From the NCBI RefSeq assembly GCF_011753055.1, contig NZ_VWWJ01000010.1, forward strand, positions 1 to 64,000: a stretch of 64,000 bases of DNA. The letters are read 5' to 3'. Position 1 is the first letter of the stretch, and each line of letters starts with the position of its first letter. Shown here piece after piece: positions 8,368 through 17,167 of the stretch. The DNA comes from Burkholderia sp. Ax-1719. Lineage in GTDB: Bacteria > Pseudomonadota > Gammaproteobacteria > Burkholderiales > Burkholderiaceae. A model generated the notes under the pieces. That model had not been told where the DNA came from, did not search any database, and saw nothing but the letters and a program-made list of their open reading frames with translations. A program made the position numbers and the translations under genes.

Positions 8368-9351
8368 ATGAACCATCAGACCGCCGTCGTTTCGCTCGTC
8401 AATCGTCTCAAGTTCAAGCACCTCGCCCTGCTCGTCGCGCTCGACGACGCCCGCAACGTCCATCAGGCCGCTGATGCCATCAATGTCGCGCAACCCAGCG
8501 CCAGCCGCATGCTCAGCGACATCGAAGAAGCCTTTGGCTTCCGCCTGTTCGAGCGCAATGCACGCGGCATGCAGCCAACGGCGCTGGGCGTCGTCACGCT
8601 GGCCTACGCCCGCCGCGCGCTGTCCGACCTCACGCGCTTCGCCGACGATCTCGACGTCAAACGCCGTGGCGGCCACGGCCAGCTCACCGTGGGCGCGATC
8701 ATGGGCGCCGCGCCCGATCTGCTCGCGCAAGCGGTTGCCACACTCAAGACCGAAAGACCGCTGCTGCACGTGCGCATTCTTGGCGAGACCAGCGACCAGG
8801 TCGTGCAACTGCTGCATCGCCGCGACGTCGACCTTGCGTTGGGCCGCCTGACTACGCCCTTGCAGCACAACGATTTCAGCTTCGAGCCGCTGGCGCGCGA
8901 AACGCTGGTACTGGTGGTGCGCGCGCGTCATCCGCTGGCGCGCCGCGAACAGGTCACGCTCGCCGAACTGATGGACTGGCCGTGGGTTGCGCAGCCCATC
9001 ACCAGTCCCGCGCGCGAACTCTTCGAAGGCGAACTCGCACGCGCGGGCCTTGCCACGCCGATGAACCTCACCGAATCGGCTTCCATCTTCGCCACGCTGC
9101 AACTGCTCGAAAGCTTCGACGCCGTGGCGATGCTGCCCGAATCCGTCGTGCGCGATCATGTGCGCGGCAAGCTGCTGACCGTGCTGCCACTCGAAATCGG
9201 CAAGAGTCTGCCGGGCTTCGGCGTGCTCACGCGCAAGGGCGAAGCGCTCGCGGAACCCGCCGAGCATTTCGTCGGCCTGTTGCGCCGCTTCTCGCAGCCC
9301 TTCAAGCCCGACGAAATCGTTCGCGACATGCGCGTAGCGACACATTCCTGA
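8368..9351 (+). CDS. LysR-type regulator of the rhamnose genes
   Basis: Cytoplasmic DNA-binding regulator of 327 residues. A LysR winged helix occupies about residues 15-75 (AADAINVAQPSASRMLSDIE is the recognition region). A periplasmic-binding-fold effector domain follows, starting near GQLTVGAIMG and containing the VDLALGR strand. It resembles the GbpR sub-family that controls sugar uptake and oxidation genes. The ATG has AGGA just upstream. The gene is divergent from the mutarotase-transporter operon and its 3' end lies 12 bases from the convergent L-rhamnose dehydrogenase gene, so it is wedged between the two halves of the pathway. Its role as regulator of both operons is inferred from this placement. 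Confidence 0.88.
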   Translation: MNHQTAVVSLVNRLKFKHLALLVALDDARNVHQAADAINVAQPSASRMLSDIEEAFGFRLFERNARGMQPTALGVVTLAYARRALSDLTRFADDLDVKRRGGHGQLTVGAIMGAAPDLLAQAVATLKTERPLLHVRILGETSDQVVQLLHRRDVDLALGRLTTPLQHNDFSFEPLARETLVLVVRARHPLARREQVTLAELMDWPWVAQPITSPARELFEGELARAGLATPMNLTESASIFATLQLLESFDAVAMLPESVVRDHVRGKLLTVLPLEIGKSLPGFGVLTRKGEALAEPAEHFVGLLRRFSQPFKPDEIVRDMRVATHS

Positions 9352-9363
9352 GTCCTTATCGAA

Positions 9364-10146
9364 TCATTGCAGGTTGACGAACAGGCCGCCGTCCACCAGC
9401 AGCGCCGCGCCCGTCACATAACGCGCGCGATCCGAAGCCAGAAACACCACGCATTCCGCCACATCTTCGGGCGCGCCCAAACGTCCCAGCGGAATGCGCT
9501 TTTCGAAGTACGCGCGCTTTTCTTCATCGGCGAGATCTTCGGCGTTCAGATCGGTGGCGATGGTGCCCGGCATCACCGAATTGCAGCGGATACCGTAAGG
9601 CCCGAGCGCTATCGCGCACGACTGCATCAGCGAATGCACGCCGGCCTTGGTGGGCGTGTAGTGCGTCTGCATGCCGCCGCCAACGAGCGCGCTGATCGAA
9701 CTGGTCGCCACGATCGCGCCGCCCGTGCCCTGCTCCTTCATCTGCCGCGCGACCGCCTGCGTCACGTAAAACGCGCCATTCAGATTCACGCCGATGGTGC
9801 GTTCGAGCACGGCCGGCGGCATATCCAGAAACGAGTGGAACGGACAGATGCCCGCGTTGCTCGCCAGCACGTCGACATGCCCAAAATGCTCGACGGTCTG
9901 GCGCACCAGATCGACGCCCGTTTGCGGCGCGGCCACATTGCCCTCCACCGCAATCGCGCGGCGCCCTAGCCGCTCGATCTCGTCGAGCACTTCGCCGATG
10001 GCGGAACGCCTGCCGTACGAGGCGTCGTTATCGCCCCAGTAGTTGATCGCGACGTCCGCGCCTTCGCGCGCGCTCGCGATCGCAATGGCGCGCCCGATGC
10101 CGCGCGATCCGCCGGTGACGATCACCACCTTGTCCTTGAGCAGCAC
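9364..10146 (-). CDS. L-rhamnose 1-dehydrogenase, NAD(P)+
   Basis: Short-chain dehydrogenase of 260 residues that oxidises L-rhamnose to L-rhamnono-lactone (LRA1 step). The cofactor motif TGGSRGIG is near residues 11-18, the SNAGICPF loop replaces the common NNAG, and the catalytic Ser-Tyr-Lys set appears as SSIS and YTPTK. The segments GICPFHSFLDMP, GGMQTHYTPTKAG and the C-terminus LLVDGGLFVNLQ match, as I remember it, the characterised Azotobacter vinelandii enzyme almost exactly, so the specific name is well supported. The start codon is GTG, 8 nt after GGGAG. It is the last gene of the rhamnose catabolic operon. Confidence 0.92.
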   Translation of the reverse strand: MLLKDKVVIVTGGSRGIGRAIAIASAREGADVAINYWGDNDASYGRRSAIGEVLDEIERLGRRAIAVEGNVAAPQTGVDLVRQTVEHFGHVDVLASNAGICPFHSFLDMPPAVLERTIGVNLNGAFYVTQAVARQMKEQGTGGAIVATSSISALVGGGMQTHYTPTKAGVHSLMQSCAIALGPYGIRCNSVMPGTIATDLNAEDLADEEKRAYFEKRIPLGRLGAPEDVAECVVFLASDRARYVTGAALLVDGGLFVNLQ

Positions 10147-10171
10147 GATGCGTTCTCCCGCTAAATTTTGC

Positions 10172-11350
10172 TTAGTGTTGGTAAGGACGCGCCAGCTTGC
10201 AGTCCGGATTCAGGCGCACGCCAAAGCCCGGCGTATCCGGCACCTTCATGCGGCCTTTGACCGGCACCGGTTCGTCGAGCAGCAACGGCGTGAACATCGG
10301 CACGACTTCATCGGCCTTGGGCGCCATCATGAGGAATTCGGCGAACGGAGAGTTGTGGCGCGTCACTACAAAGTGATAGCTGTACACCGACGAACCGTGC
10401 GGCACGACCAGCGTGTTGTGCGCGTCCGCGAGCGCGGAAATTTTGATGAGTTCGGTCATGCCACCGCACCAGTTCACGTCGGGCTGGATCAGATCGCAGC
10501 AGCCCATTTCCAGCAGCATGCGAAAGCCCCAACGCGTGGCTTCGTGTTCGCCGGTGGAGACCATCATGCCGCGCGGCACGTTCTTGCGCAGTTCGGCGTA
10601 GCCCCAGTAATCGTCGGGCGGCAAACACTCTTCGATCCATTTGAGGCCGTATTCGTTGGCGGCTTCGGCCAGACGCGTGGCGTAACGCACGTCCAGGCTC
10701 ATCCAGCAGTCGTACATCAGCCAGAAGTCGTCGCCCACACGCTCGCGCATCGTGGCCAGCAGTTCGATATTCTTTCTGAGGCCTTCCTCACCTTCGGCGG
10801 GACCGTGCAGCAAAGGCAATTTTCCGCCGATAAAGCCCATCTCCTTCGCCAGATCGGGACGTGCGCCAGTGGCATAGAACACCAGTTCGTCGCGCACCGG
10901 GCCGCCCAGTAATTGATAAACCGGCTCCTCGCGCAGTTTGCCCAGCAGATCCCAAAGCGCGAGGTCCACGCCCGAAATCGTATTCAGCACCACGCCCTTG
11001 CGGCCGTAATAAAGCGTCGAGTAATACATCTGATCCCAGATCTTTTCCAGATCGGTCACGCGCTGACCTTCGAGAAAACGCGCGAGATGCTTTTCGACGA
11101 TGAACGCGCCAATTTCGCCGCCCGTGGTGACCGCAAAGCCCACGGTGCCGTCGCTCGCCTCCACCTCCACGACGAGCGTGCCCAGCACGTCAATGCCGAA
11201 CGAGCGGCGGCTCTGGCGATACTCGGGATAGCGGGCCATCGGCGTGGAAATATGATTGTCGATCCAATGCCCGTCGGCCTGATCGTGATAATCCGCGCCG
11301 CCGCCGCGCACCGTGAAAGCGCGCACGTGTTTGATGGTAGGCATGGCCAT
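10172..11350 (-). CDS. rhmD: L-rhamnonate dehydratase
   Basis: Enolase-superfamily enzyme of 392 residues that dehydrates L-rhamnonate to 2-keto-3-deoxy-L-rhamnonate. The N-terminal capping domain carries the active-site loop GHWIDNHISTPMARYPEY. The barrel has the three metal-binding acidic residues in MYDCW, IEECL and STGEHE, and the catalytic His in VVPHGSS, as in RhmD. Length is close to the E. coli enzyme of about 400 residues. I chose the ATG at 11348-11350, 9 nt after AGGAG; a second ATG two codons later is possible. It lies 25 bases from the dehydrogenase gene and 70 from the MFS gene in the same operon. Confidence 0.93.
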   Translation of the reverse strand: MAMPTIKHVRAFTVRGGGADYHDQADGHWIDNHISTPMARYPEYRQSRRSFGIDVLGTLVVEVEASDGTVGFAVTTGGEIGAFIVEKHLARFLEGQRVTDLEKIWDQMYYSTLYYGRKGVVLNTISGVDLALWDLLGKLREEPVYQLLGGPVRDELVFYATGARPDLAKEMGFIGGKLPLLHGPAEGEEGLRKNIELLATMRERVGDDFWLMYDCWMSLDVRYATRLAEAANEYGLKWIEECLPPDDYWGYAELRKNVPRGMMVSTGEHEATRWGFRMLLEMGCCDLIQPDVNWCGGMTELIKISALADAHNTLVVPHGSSVYSYHFVVTRHNSPFAEFLMMAPKADEVVPMFTPLLLDEPVPVKGRMKVPDTPGFGVRLNPDCKLARPYQH

Positions 11351-11420
11351 GGATGCTTGCTCCTGAGAGTGAGGGTGCTCGACGCTGGTCGATGTGTTAG
11401 GTAAGGCACGCAATGCGCAT

Positions 11421-12776
11421 TCAATGTGCGCCGCCGGCAGGCTGCTCGAACGCTGCGGGTCGACGTATGCCACGCGGCACGACGATGAAAACGAGCGCCG
11501 CTGCCGCGAGACTGGCGAGGCCCAGTAATTCGAGGCCCGCCGCATGCGAGGCGAAATGCCGGTCGGCGGCGGCGCGCAACAGCGGCGCGAGAAAGCCGCC
11601 AAGCCCACCGAGCGAATTGATCAACGCGATACCGCTCGCGGACGCTACGCCCGTCAAATCGCGCGCCGGAAACGTCCAGAACAAAGGTTGCGCCGCGATA
11701 AAGCCGCCGGCCGCGCAGCACAAACCGATCATGGCGACGAGCGCAACGCCCATATCACCCGCGATGCCCGACACCGCAATGCCCAGCCCGGACAACACGA
11801 GCAAGCTCACCGTCCACGCGCGATAGCTGCCGGTGCGATCCGCGCGACGCGGCACGAACCAGGTCAGCGCCAGCGCGCACACCCACGGCACGGCCGCCAG
11901 CAACCCAACCTTCAAACCCACCGCAGCGCCCGCCAGCGACGCCACCTGCTGCGGCAAAAAGAAGATCACACCGTAGACGCTCATCTGGATCAGCGCGTAA
12001 ATCGCGGCATACCCCAGCACGCGTCGGTCAACCAGCGCCGCGAAAGCGCTGCGCGGGCCATGCGCCGCTGCTGCGCCTGCATCGACTTTTAGCGCCATCG
12101 TCAACGCACGCTGCTCATCGGCGTCCAGCCAACGCGCCTGTTCCGGACGGTCGGTCAGATACCAGAACGCCCAGACGCCCACCAGCGAAGCCAGCACGCC
12201 TTCGACAAGGAAAAGCCATTGCCACCCGGCTAGACCACCTACACCATGCAAATCGATCAGCAGTCCAGATAATGGCGCGCCGAAAATGAAAGCCAGCGGC
12301 GCGCCAAAATAGAACACGCCGATCGCACGCGCACGCGCCGCTTGAGGAAACCACTGCGTGAGGTAATAGATGATGCCGGGAAAGAAACCGGCTTCTGCCA
12401 CGCCCAACAGAAAGCGCAACGTATAAAACGATGTGGACGACTGCACCAGTGCCATAGCCGCGGAAATCAGCCCCCAGGTCACCATGATGCGGCACATCCA
12501 GAGCCGCGCGCCGAAGCGATGCAGCAGCAGATTGCTCGGCACTTCGAACACGGCGTAACCCACGAAAAACACGCCTGCGCCGAATGCAAAAGCCGCATCG
12601 GAAAGCCCGGTATCGTGCTGCAACGCTTTCTGCGCGAAGCCAATGTTCGCGCGATCCAGAAACGCCAGCACATACATCAGCAGCAGGAAGGGCAATAAGC
12701 GCCGCATGGCCTTGCTGCCCGCGCGCTGCAAGGCTTGCGGTTGTGACGAATACGATGGTGACGCTTCGTTCGGCAT
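11421..12776 (-). CDS. MFS transporter of the ACS type, probably for rhamnose or rhamnonate
   Basis: Inner-membrane carrier of 451 residues with twelve predicted helices. It has the anion:cation symporter hallmarks: FLDRANIGFA in helix 1, the GVAEAGFFPGIIYYLTQWFP segment between helices 4 and 5, and an ACS-type central loop. Homologous carriers move rhamnonate, galactonate and tartrate-like acids with protons. It starts at an ATG after CAGGAGACATCG. It is embedded between the dehydratase and the 4-dehydrogenase, so the locus has both this carrier and an ABC importer. A plausible division is ABC for the sugar and MFS for the aldonate, but nothing in the sequence proves it. Confidence 0.82.
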   Translation of the reverse strand: MPNEASPSYSSQPQALQRAGSKAMRRLLPFLLLMYVLAFLDRANIGFAQKALQHDTGLSDAAFAFGAGVFFVGYAVFEVPSNLLLHRFGARLWMCRIMVTWGLISAAMALVQSSTSFYTLRFLLGVAEAGFFPGIIYYLTQWFPQAARARAIGVFYFGAPLAFIFGAPLSGLLIDLHGVGGLAGWQWLFLVEGVLASLVGVWAFWYLTDRPEQARWLDADEQRALTMALKVDAGAAAAHGPRSAFAALVDRRVLGYAAIYALIQMSVYGVIFFLPQQVASLAGAAVGLKVGLLAAVPWVCALALTWFVPRRADRTGSYRAWTVSLLVLSGLGIAVSGIAGDMGVALVAMIGLCCAAGGFIAAQPLFWTFPARDLTGVASASGIALINSLGGLGGFLAPLLRAAADRHFASHAAGLELLGLASLAAAALVFIVVPRGIRRPAAFEQPAGGAH

Positions 12777-12843
12777 CGATGTCTCCTGTCGATCCCTTTG
12801 CAGAGCGGTCCGCGTTGCGGCCGCTCCTTTATTTATCGGCGAA

Positions 12844-13596
12844 TCAGTATGTCGCGCGGCCGCCCGAAAGATCGAACACCGCGCCGGTGCTGAACGCGCA
12901 ATCTTCCGAACAGAGCCAGGTGATCATCGCCGCCGCTTCGTCCGGCATCAGGAAGCGGTTCATCGGGATTTTCGAAAGCATGTAATCGATATGCTGTTGC
13001 GACATCGAATCGAAAATCTCGGTTTTGGCCGCGGCCGGCGTGACCGCATTGACCAGCACGCCTTTCGTAGCGAGTTCCTTGCCGAGCGACTTCGTCAGGC
13101 CGATCAAGCCCGCTTTCGATGCGCTGTAGTGCGAAGCATTCGGATTGCCTTCCTTGCCCGCCACCGACGCGATATTGACGATGCGCCCATAACCCTGCTC
13201 CAGCATGCGCGGCACCACAGCGCGGCAGGTCAGATAGCTGCCGATCAGATTCACTTCGATCACGCGCCGCCACATCTCCACCGGCAGTTCCCACGTGAGA
13301 CCGTTACCGCCCGTGATGCCCGCGCTGTTCACCAGCGCGTGAATCGCGCCGTGCGTGTCCACCGTGCGTTGCGCCGCGGCTTCCACCGAGGCTTCATCCG
13401 TCAGTTCGACCTTCACCGCCGATACGCTGCCAAGCTCGGACAGTTCGGCGCGCGAGCGTTCTAGTCGATCGGCGTCGATGTCCCACAACGCCACCGCCGC
13501 GCCCGAGCGCAGCGCGCGCTGCGCGATTGCATAACCCAGGCCGCGCGCGCCGCCCGTCACCACCATCACACGATTCTTGAGATCAAGCTGGTTCAT
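12844..13596 (-). CDS. SDR, 2-keto-3-deoxy-L-rhamnonate 4-dehydrogenase
   Basis: Short-chain dehydrogenase of 250 residues predicted to oxidise 2-keto-3-deoxy-L-rhamnonate to the 2,4-diketo acid (LRA5 step of the aldolase-free route). Motifs are TGGARGLG (15-22), NSAGITGG, the catalytic Ser in IASVAG and YSASK. GNPNASHYSASKAGLIG and the C-terminal FDLSGGRATY are typical of this sub-family. The ATG follows GGAGACATCGCT. The gene directly follows the diketo-acid hydrolase with 12 bases between them, which is what the pathway predicts for consecutive steps. Absence of any aldolase gene in the operon supports this step over the LRA4 cleavage. Confidence 0.85.
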   Translation of the reverse strand: MNQLDLKNRVMVVTGGARGLGYAIAQRALRSGAAVALWDIDADRLERSRAELSELGSVSAVKVELTDEASVEAAAQRTVDTHGAIHALVNSAGITGGNGLTWELPVEMWRRVIEVNLIGSYLTCRAVVPRMLEQGYGRIVNIASVAGKEGNPNASHYSASKAGLIGLTKSLGKELATKGVLVNAVTPAAAKTEIFDSMSQQHIDYMLSKIPMNRFLMPDEAAAMITWLCSEDCAFSTGAVFDLSGGRATY

Positions 13597-13608
13597 AGCG
13601 ATGTCTCC

Positions 13609-14475
13609 TCACGCATGCGTCGTATCGACCGTCGAAGCGACGGCGCGCTGCTGTTGTTCGCCGAGCCCGGCTACACCCAGGCGCATGGTTTGTCCGGCTC
13701 GCAGATAGACCGGTTGCGGCTTCTGCCCCATACCGACGCCCGGCGGCGTACCCGTCGAAATAACATCGCCCGGTTGCAGGCTCATGAAATGGCTGATGTA
13801 GGAGACGACCGTGGCCACATCGAAGATCATCGTGCGCGTGTTGCCCTGCTGGTAGCGCTTGCCGTCCACTTCCAGCCACATGTCCAGCGCCTGCGGATCG
13901 GCGATCTCGTCGCGCGTGACCAGCCACGGCCCGAGCGGCGCGAAAGTATCGGCGCTCTTGCCTTTGTCCCATTGGCCGCCGCGCTCGATCTGCCAGGCGC
14001 GCTCCGACACATCGTTGACGATGCAATAACCGGCCACATAGTCGAGCGCACGTTCGCGCGACACATTGCGCGCTTCCTTGCCGATCACCACACCCAGCTC
14101 CACTTCCCAGTCGACCTTTTGCGCGCCAGGCGGGATCACGACATCGTCGTGGGGACCGCTGAGGGAACTGGTGGCCTTGAAGAACAGCACGGGTTCGGCG
14201 GGCACCGGCATATTGGATTCGGCAGCGTGGTCCGAGTAGTTCAACCCGACGCAGACGATCTTGCCGACCTGGCCGACGCAGGGACCCAGCCGTGCATCGG
14301 CGGGCGCGAGCGGCAGTTGCGTCAGATCGATTGCGCCAAGGCGGTCGAGCGACGCCGCGCCCAAAGCTTCGCCCGCCACATCGGGCAGCACGCCCGACAG
14401 ATCGCGCACACGACCTTCGCGATCGACCACACCCGGCTTTTCACTCCCCTTATTGCCCCAGCGGACCAGCTTCAT
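13609..14475 (-). CDS. FAH-family 2,4-diketo-3-deoxy-L-rhamnonate hydrolase
   Basis: Fumarylacetoacetase-fold hydrolase of 288 residues predicted to split 2,4-diketo-3-deoxy-L-rhamnonate into pyruvate and L-lactate (LRA6 step). The C-terminal FAH domain begins near VGKIVCVGLNYSDHAAE. It carries the metal ligands in DWEVELGVVIG, a following VNDVSER, and the STGTPPGVG loop found in all members. Start at ATG after ATCAGGAGACACCGC. It is the first gene of the catabolic operon. FAH enzymes act on many diketo acids, so specificity rests on the four other pathway enzymes encoded immediately downstream. Confidence 0.87.
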   Translation of the reverse strand: MKLVRWGNKGSEKPGVVDREGRVRDLSGVLPDVAGEALGAASLDRLGAIDLTQLPLAPADARLGPCVGQVGKIVCVGLNYSDHAAESNMPVPAEPVLFFKATSSLSGPHDDVVIPPGAQKVDWEVELGVVIGKEARNVSRERALDYVAGYCIVNDVSERAWQIERGGQWDKGKSADTFAPLGPWLVTRDEIADPQALDMWLEVDGKRYQQGNTRTMIFDVATVVSYISHFMSLQPGDVISTGTPPGVGMGQKPQPVYLRAGQTMRLGVAGLGEQQQRAVASTVDTTHA

Positions 14476-14504
14476 GCGGTGTCTCCTGATATTGGACTTC
14501 GATC

Positions 14505-14515
14505 TTGGTCACCAA
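14505..14515. promoter_or_regulatory. Palindrome TTGGTCACCAA at the catabolic operon promoter
   Basis: A perfect 5-1-5 palindrome overlapping the base pairs just downstream of the predicted -10 box on the minus strand. That position fits a repressor or LysR half-site. It is not repeated exactly in the other rhamnose promoter. Confidence 0.4.
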
Positions 14516-14542
14516 TATAAGGAGGCCGCGATAGCCGGACAA
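14514..14542 (-). promoter_or_regulatory. Predicted sigma-70 promoter of the rhamnose catabolic operon
   Basis: On the minus strand TTGTCC and TATATT are separated by exactly 17 bases, about 40 bases before the start codon of the diketo-acid hydrolase. Both boxes are close to consensus for this GC-rich genome. Confidence 0.6.
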
Positions 14543-14605
14543 TCCGATTGCGGCATGAGGCGATAGCAAAAGCGGATCGCGATGCGGCACGACTATTCGC
14601 AGACG

Positions 14606-14642
14606 AAAAAAAGGCGGCGCGCTTTCGGGTCGCCGCCTTTTT
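14606..14642 (-). terminator. Intrinsic terminator after maeB
   Basis: A stem of AAAAAGGCGGCG and its complement, 11-base loop, flanked by A and T runs. It lies just past the malic enzyme stop codon and reads leftwards, separating maeB from the rhamnose operon promoter. Confidence 0.85.
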
Positions 14643-14669
14643 ACTCCGGGTTAATCCGGAGTCGGAAGT

Positions 14670-16955
14670 TTAATCGCGGTTGGCTTGAATCACCGTCAGC
14701 GCCGCCATGTTGATGATGCGTCGCACCGTCGAGCTCGACGTGAGGATGTTCACCGGCGCATTCACGCCCAGCAGGAACGGACCGACCGCCACGTTGCTGC
14801 CCGCGCCCGTCTTCAGCAGGTTGTAGGCGATGTTGCCCGAGTCCACGTTCGGGCAAACCAGCAGGTTCGCCGAGCCTTGCAGACGCGAATGCGGCAGGAT
14901 GCGCTGGCGCAGTGCTTCGTCGAGCGCGCAGTCACCGTGCATTTCCCCGTCGATTTCCAGATCCGGCGCCTGCTCGTTGACGAGCTTGAGCACTTCGCGC
15001 ATCTTCGTGCCCGAAGCCGAGCTACCCGAGCCGAAGTTCGAGCGCGACAGCAGCGCCACCTTCGGTTGCAGATTGAGCCATTCCATCTGGCGTGCGGCGG
15101 CCAGCGTGAATTCGGCGATCTGTTCGGCGTTCGGGTTGTCGTTGATGTGCGTATCGACGATCGCCACGGTGCGCTTGTCCAGCAGCAGGATGTTCATCGC
15201 TGCGTAGGTCTTGGCGTTGCGCTGCATGCCGATTGCTTCGTCGACGAAACGCAGATGGTCGTGATACGCGCCCACCGTGCCGCACACCATGCCGTCGGCG
15301 TCGCCCAGACGCACCATCATCGCGCCGATCAGCGTGAGACGGCGGCGCATTTCCACGCGCGCCATTTCCTTCGAAATGCCGTCGCGGCAACGCAGTTCCC
15401 AGTACGTGGTCCAGTATTGATGGAATCGTTCGTCGTACTCAGGATTGGTGACTTCCACGTCTTCGCCCAGCTTCAGACGCAGGCCGAACTTCTCGATACG
15501 CGCCAGCAGCACTTCCGGACGGCCGATCAGGATCGGGCGTGCCAGCTTTTCGTCGACGATCACCTGAACCGCGCGCAGCACGCGCTCTTCTTCACCTTCC
15601 GCGAACACGATGCGCGACTTCGCGCCATCGCGCACGAACTGGCGGGCTGCCGCGAAGATCGGCTTCATGAACGCGCCCGAGTGGTACACGAACTGTTGCA
15701 GCTCGTTCGTGTAGGCAGCGAAGTCGTCGATCGGGCGCGTCGCCACGCCGTCTTCCATCGCGGCCTTCGCCACGGCCGGCGCGATACGCACGATCAGGCG
15801 CGAATCGAACGGCTTCGGAATCAGGTACTTCGGGCCGAAGCGCAGGTCGTACGCGCCGTAAGCGGCAGCGACCGAATCATTCAGTTCTTCTTCGGCGAGA
15901 CCGGCAATCGCGTGCACTGCCGCGATTTCCATGCGGCGCGTGATGGTGGTTGCGCCCACATCGAGTGCGCCGCGGAAAATGTACGGGAAGCACAGGACGT
16001 TGTTAACCTGGTTCGGGAAGTCCGAACGGCCCGTGGCCAGCACCGCGTCAGGGCGCGCTTCGAGCGCGACTTCCGGGAAGATTTCCGGCGTCGGGTTGGC
16101 GAGCGCCAGAATCAGCGGCTTGTCGGCCATCTTCTTGACCATTTCGGCCTTGAGCACGCCGCCCGCCGAAAGACCCAGGAACACGTCCGCGCCGTCGATC
16201 ACTTCGGAGAGCGAGCGCGCCGACGTATCCTGCGCGAAGCGCTCCTTGTCCGGATCCATCAGCGTCTTGCGGCCTTGATAGACCACGCCGTCCAGGTCCG
16301 TCACCCAGATGTTCTTGAGCGGCAGGCCCAGATCGACCATCAGGTCCAGACAGGCCAGCGCCGCCGCGCCCGCGCCCGACGTCACGACCTTGACCTGGGT
16401 GATGTCCTTGCCGACAACCTTCAGACCATTGAGGAACGCCGCCGAAACGGTGATCGCCGTACCGTGCTGATCGTCGTGGAAGACCGGAATCTTCATGCGC
16501 TCACGCAGCTTGCGCTCGACCGTGAAGCAGTCCGGCGCCTTGATGTCTTCCAGATTGATACCGCCGAAGGTGGCTTCCAGGCTGGCGATGATGTCGACCA
16601 GCTTGTCCGGATCGCTTTCCGTGATTTCGATGTCGAACACGTCGATGCCGGCGAACTTCTTGAACAGCACCGCCTTGCCTTCCATGACCGGCTTCGACGC
16701 CAGCGCGCCGATATTGCCCAGACCAAGCACGGCCGTACCGTTCGTGATCACGCCCACCAGATTGCCGCGCGCGGTGTAGCGGAACGAGTTCTGCGGATCG
16801 GTGACGATCTCTTCACAGGCCACGGCCACGCCCGGCGTGTAGGCGAGCGCGAGGTCGCGCTGGGTGACGAGCGGCTTGCTGGCCGTCACCGAAATCTTGC
16901 CCGGCGTGGGGAATTCGTGATATTCGAGGGCGGCCTGGCGTTCGGTCTGATTCAT
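14670..16955 (-). CDS. maeB: NADP-dependent malic enzyme with phosphotransacetylase-like domain
   Basis: Cytoplasmic enzyme of 761 residues that oxidatively decarboxylates malate to pyruvate, supplying NADPH. The N-terminal malic domain (about 1-430) has YTPGVAVACEEI, the catalytic region ALGNIGALASKPVMEGK, the metal motif FHDDQHGTAI, and a Rossmann segment SGAGAAALACLDL. The C-terminal phosphotransacetylase-like domain (about 440-761) is regulatory in characterised MaeB enzymes and binds acetyl-CoA. The start is the ATG of MNQTERQ, which matches family N-termini; the frame extends 16 codons further without support. The Shine-Dalgarno is weak (GAGTGAG). It is divergent from a LysR gene 212 bases away, which may or may not regulate it. 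Confidence 0.95.
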   Translation of the reverse strand: MNQTERQAALEYHEFPTPGKISVTASKPLVTQRDLALAYTPGVAVACEEIVTDPQNSFRYTARGNLVGVITNGTAVLGLGNIGALASKPVMEGKAVLFKKFAGIDVFDIEITESDPDKLVDIIASLEATFGGINLEDIKAPDCFTVERKLRERMKIPVFHDDQHGTAITVSAAFLNGLKVVGKDITQVKVVTSGAGAAALACLDLMVDLGLPLKNIWVTDLDGVVYQGRKTLMDPDKERFAQDTSARSLSEVIDGADVFLGLSAGGVLKAEMVKKMADKPLILALANPTPEIFPEVALEARPDAVLATGRSDFPNQVNNVLCFPYIFRGALDVGATTITRRMEIAAVHAIAGLAEEELNDSVAAAYGAYDLRFGPKYLIPKPFDSRLIVRIAPAVAKAAMEDGVATRPIDDFAAYTNELQQFVYHSGAFMKPIFAAARQFVRDGAKSRIVFAEGEEERVLRAVQVIVDEKLARPILIGRPEVLLARIEKFGLRLKLGEDVEVTNPEYDERFHQYWTTYWELRCRDGISKEMARVEMRRRLTLIGAMMVRLGDADGMVCGTVGAYHDHLRFVDEAIGMQRNAKTYAAMNILLLDKRTVAIVDTHINDNPNAEQIAEFTLAAARQMEWLNLQPKVALLSRSNFGSGSSASGTKMREVLKLVNEQAPDLEIDGEMHGDCALDEALRQRILPHSRLQGSANLLVCPNVDSGNIAYNLLKTGAGSNVAVGPFLLGVNAPVNILTSSSTVRRIINMAALTVIQANRD

Positions 16956-17167
16956 GTGCTCACTCTGATGATGGGCCCCGCGCCCGGACGGCGCGGCGGT
17001 CATGGTCGAATGAGGCGATTCTAGTGAGCCGTCATAAGCTGCCCATTTTGATTTAGTATGGGGCCATTATTTTTTCATGATGCCTCCCCCAATCCCGCTC
17101 CGGCGGGCGGCGCGGGCGGCCCCAGCCCGCCTGGCCTCGCCCGGCGGGTCTCCCGGACAAGCGGATC

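Noticed and set aside
14685..17024. A 779-codon open frame on the plus strand
   Set aside because: It is a full-length antisense shadow of maeB; the translation is rich in Arg, His and Asp with no domain. The malic enzyme motifs on the other strand are unmistakable.
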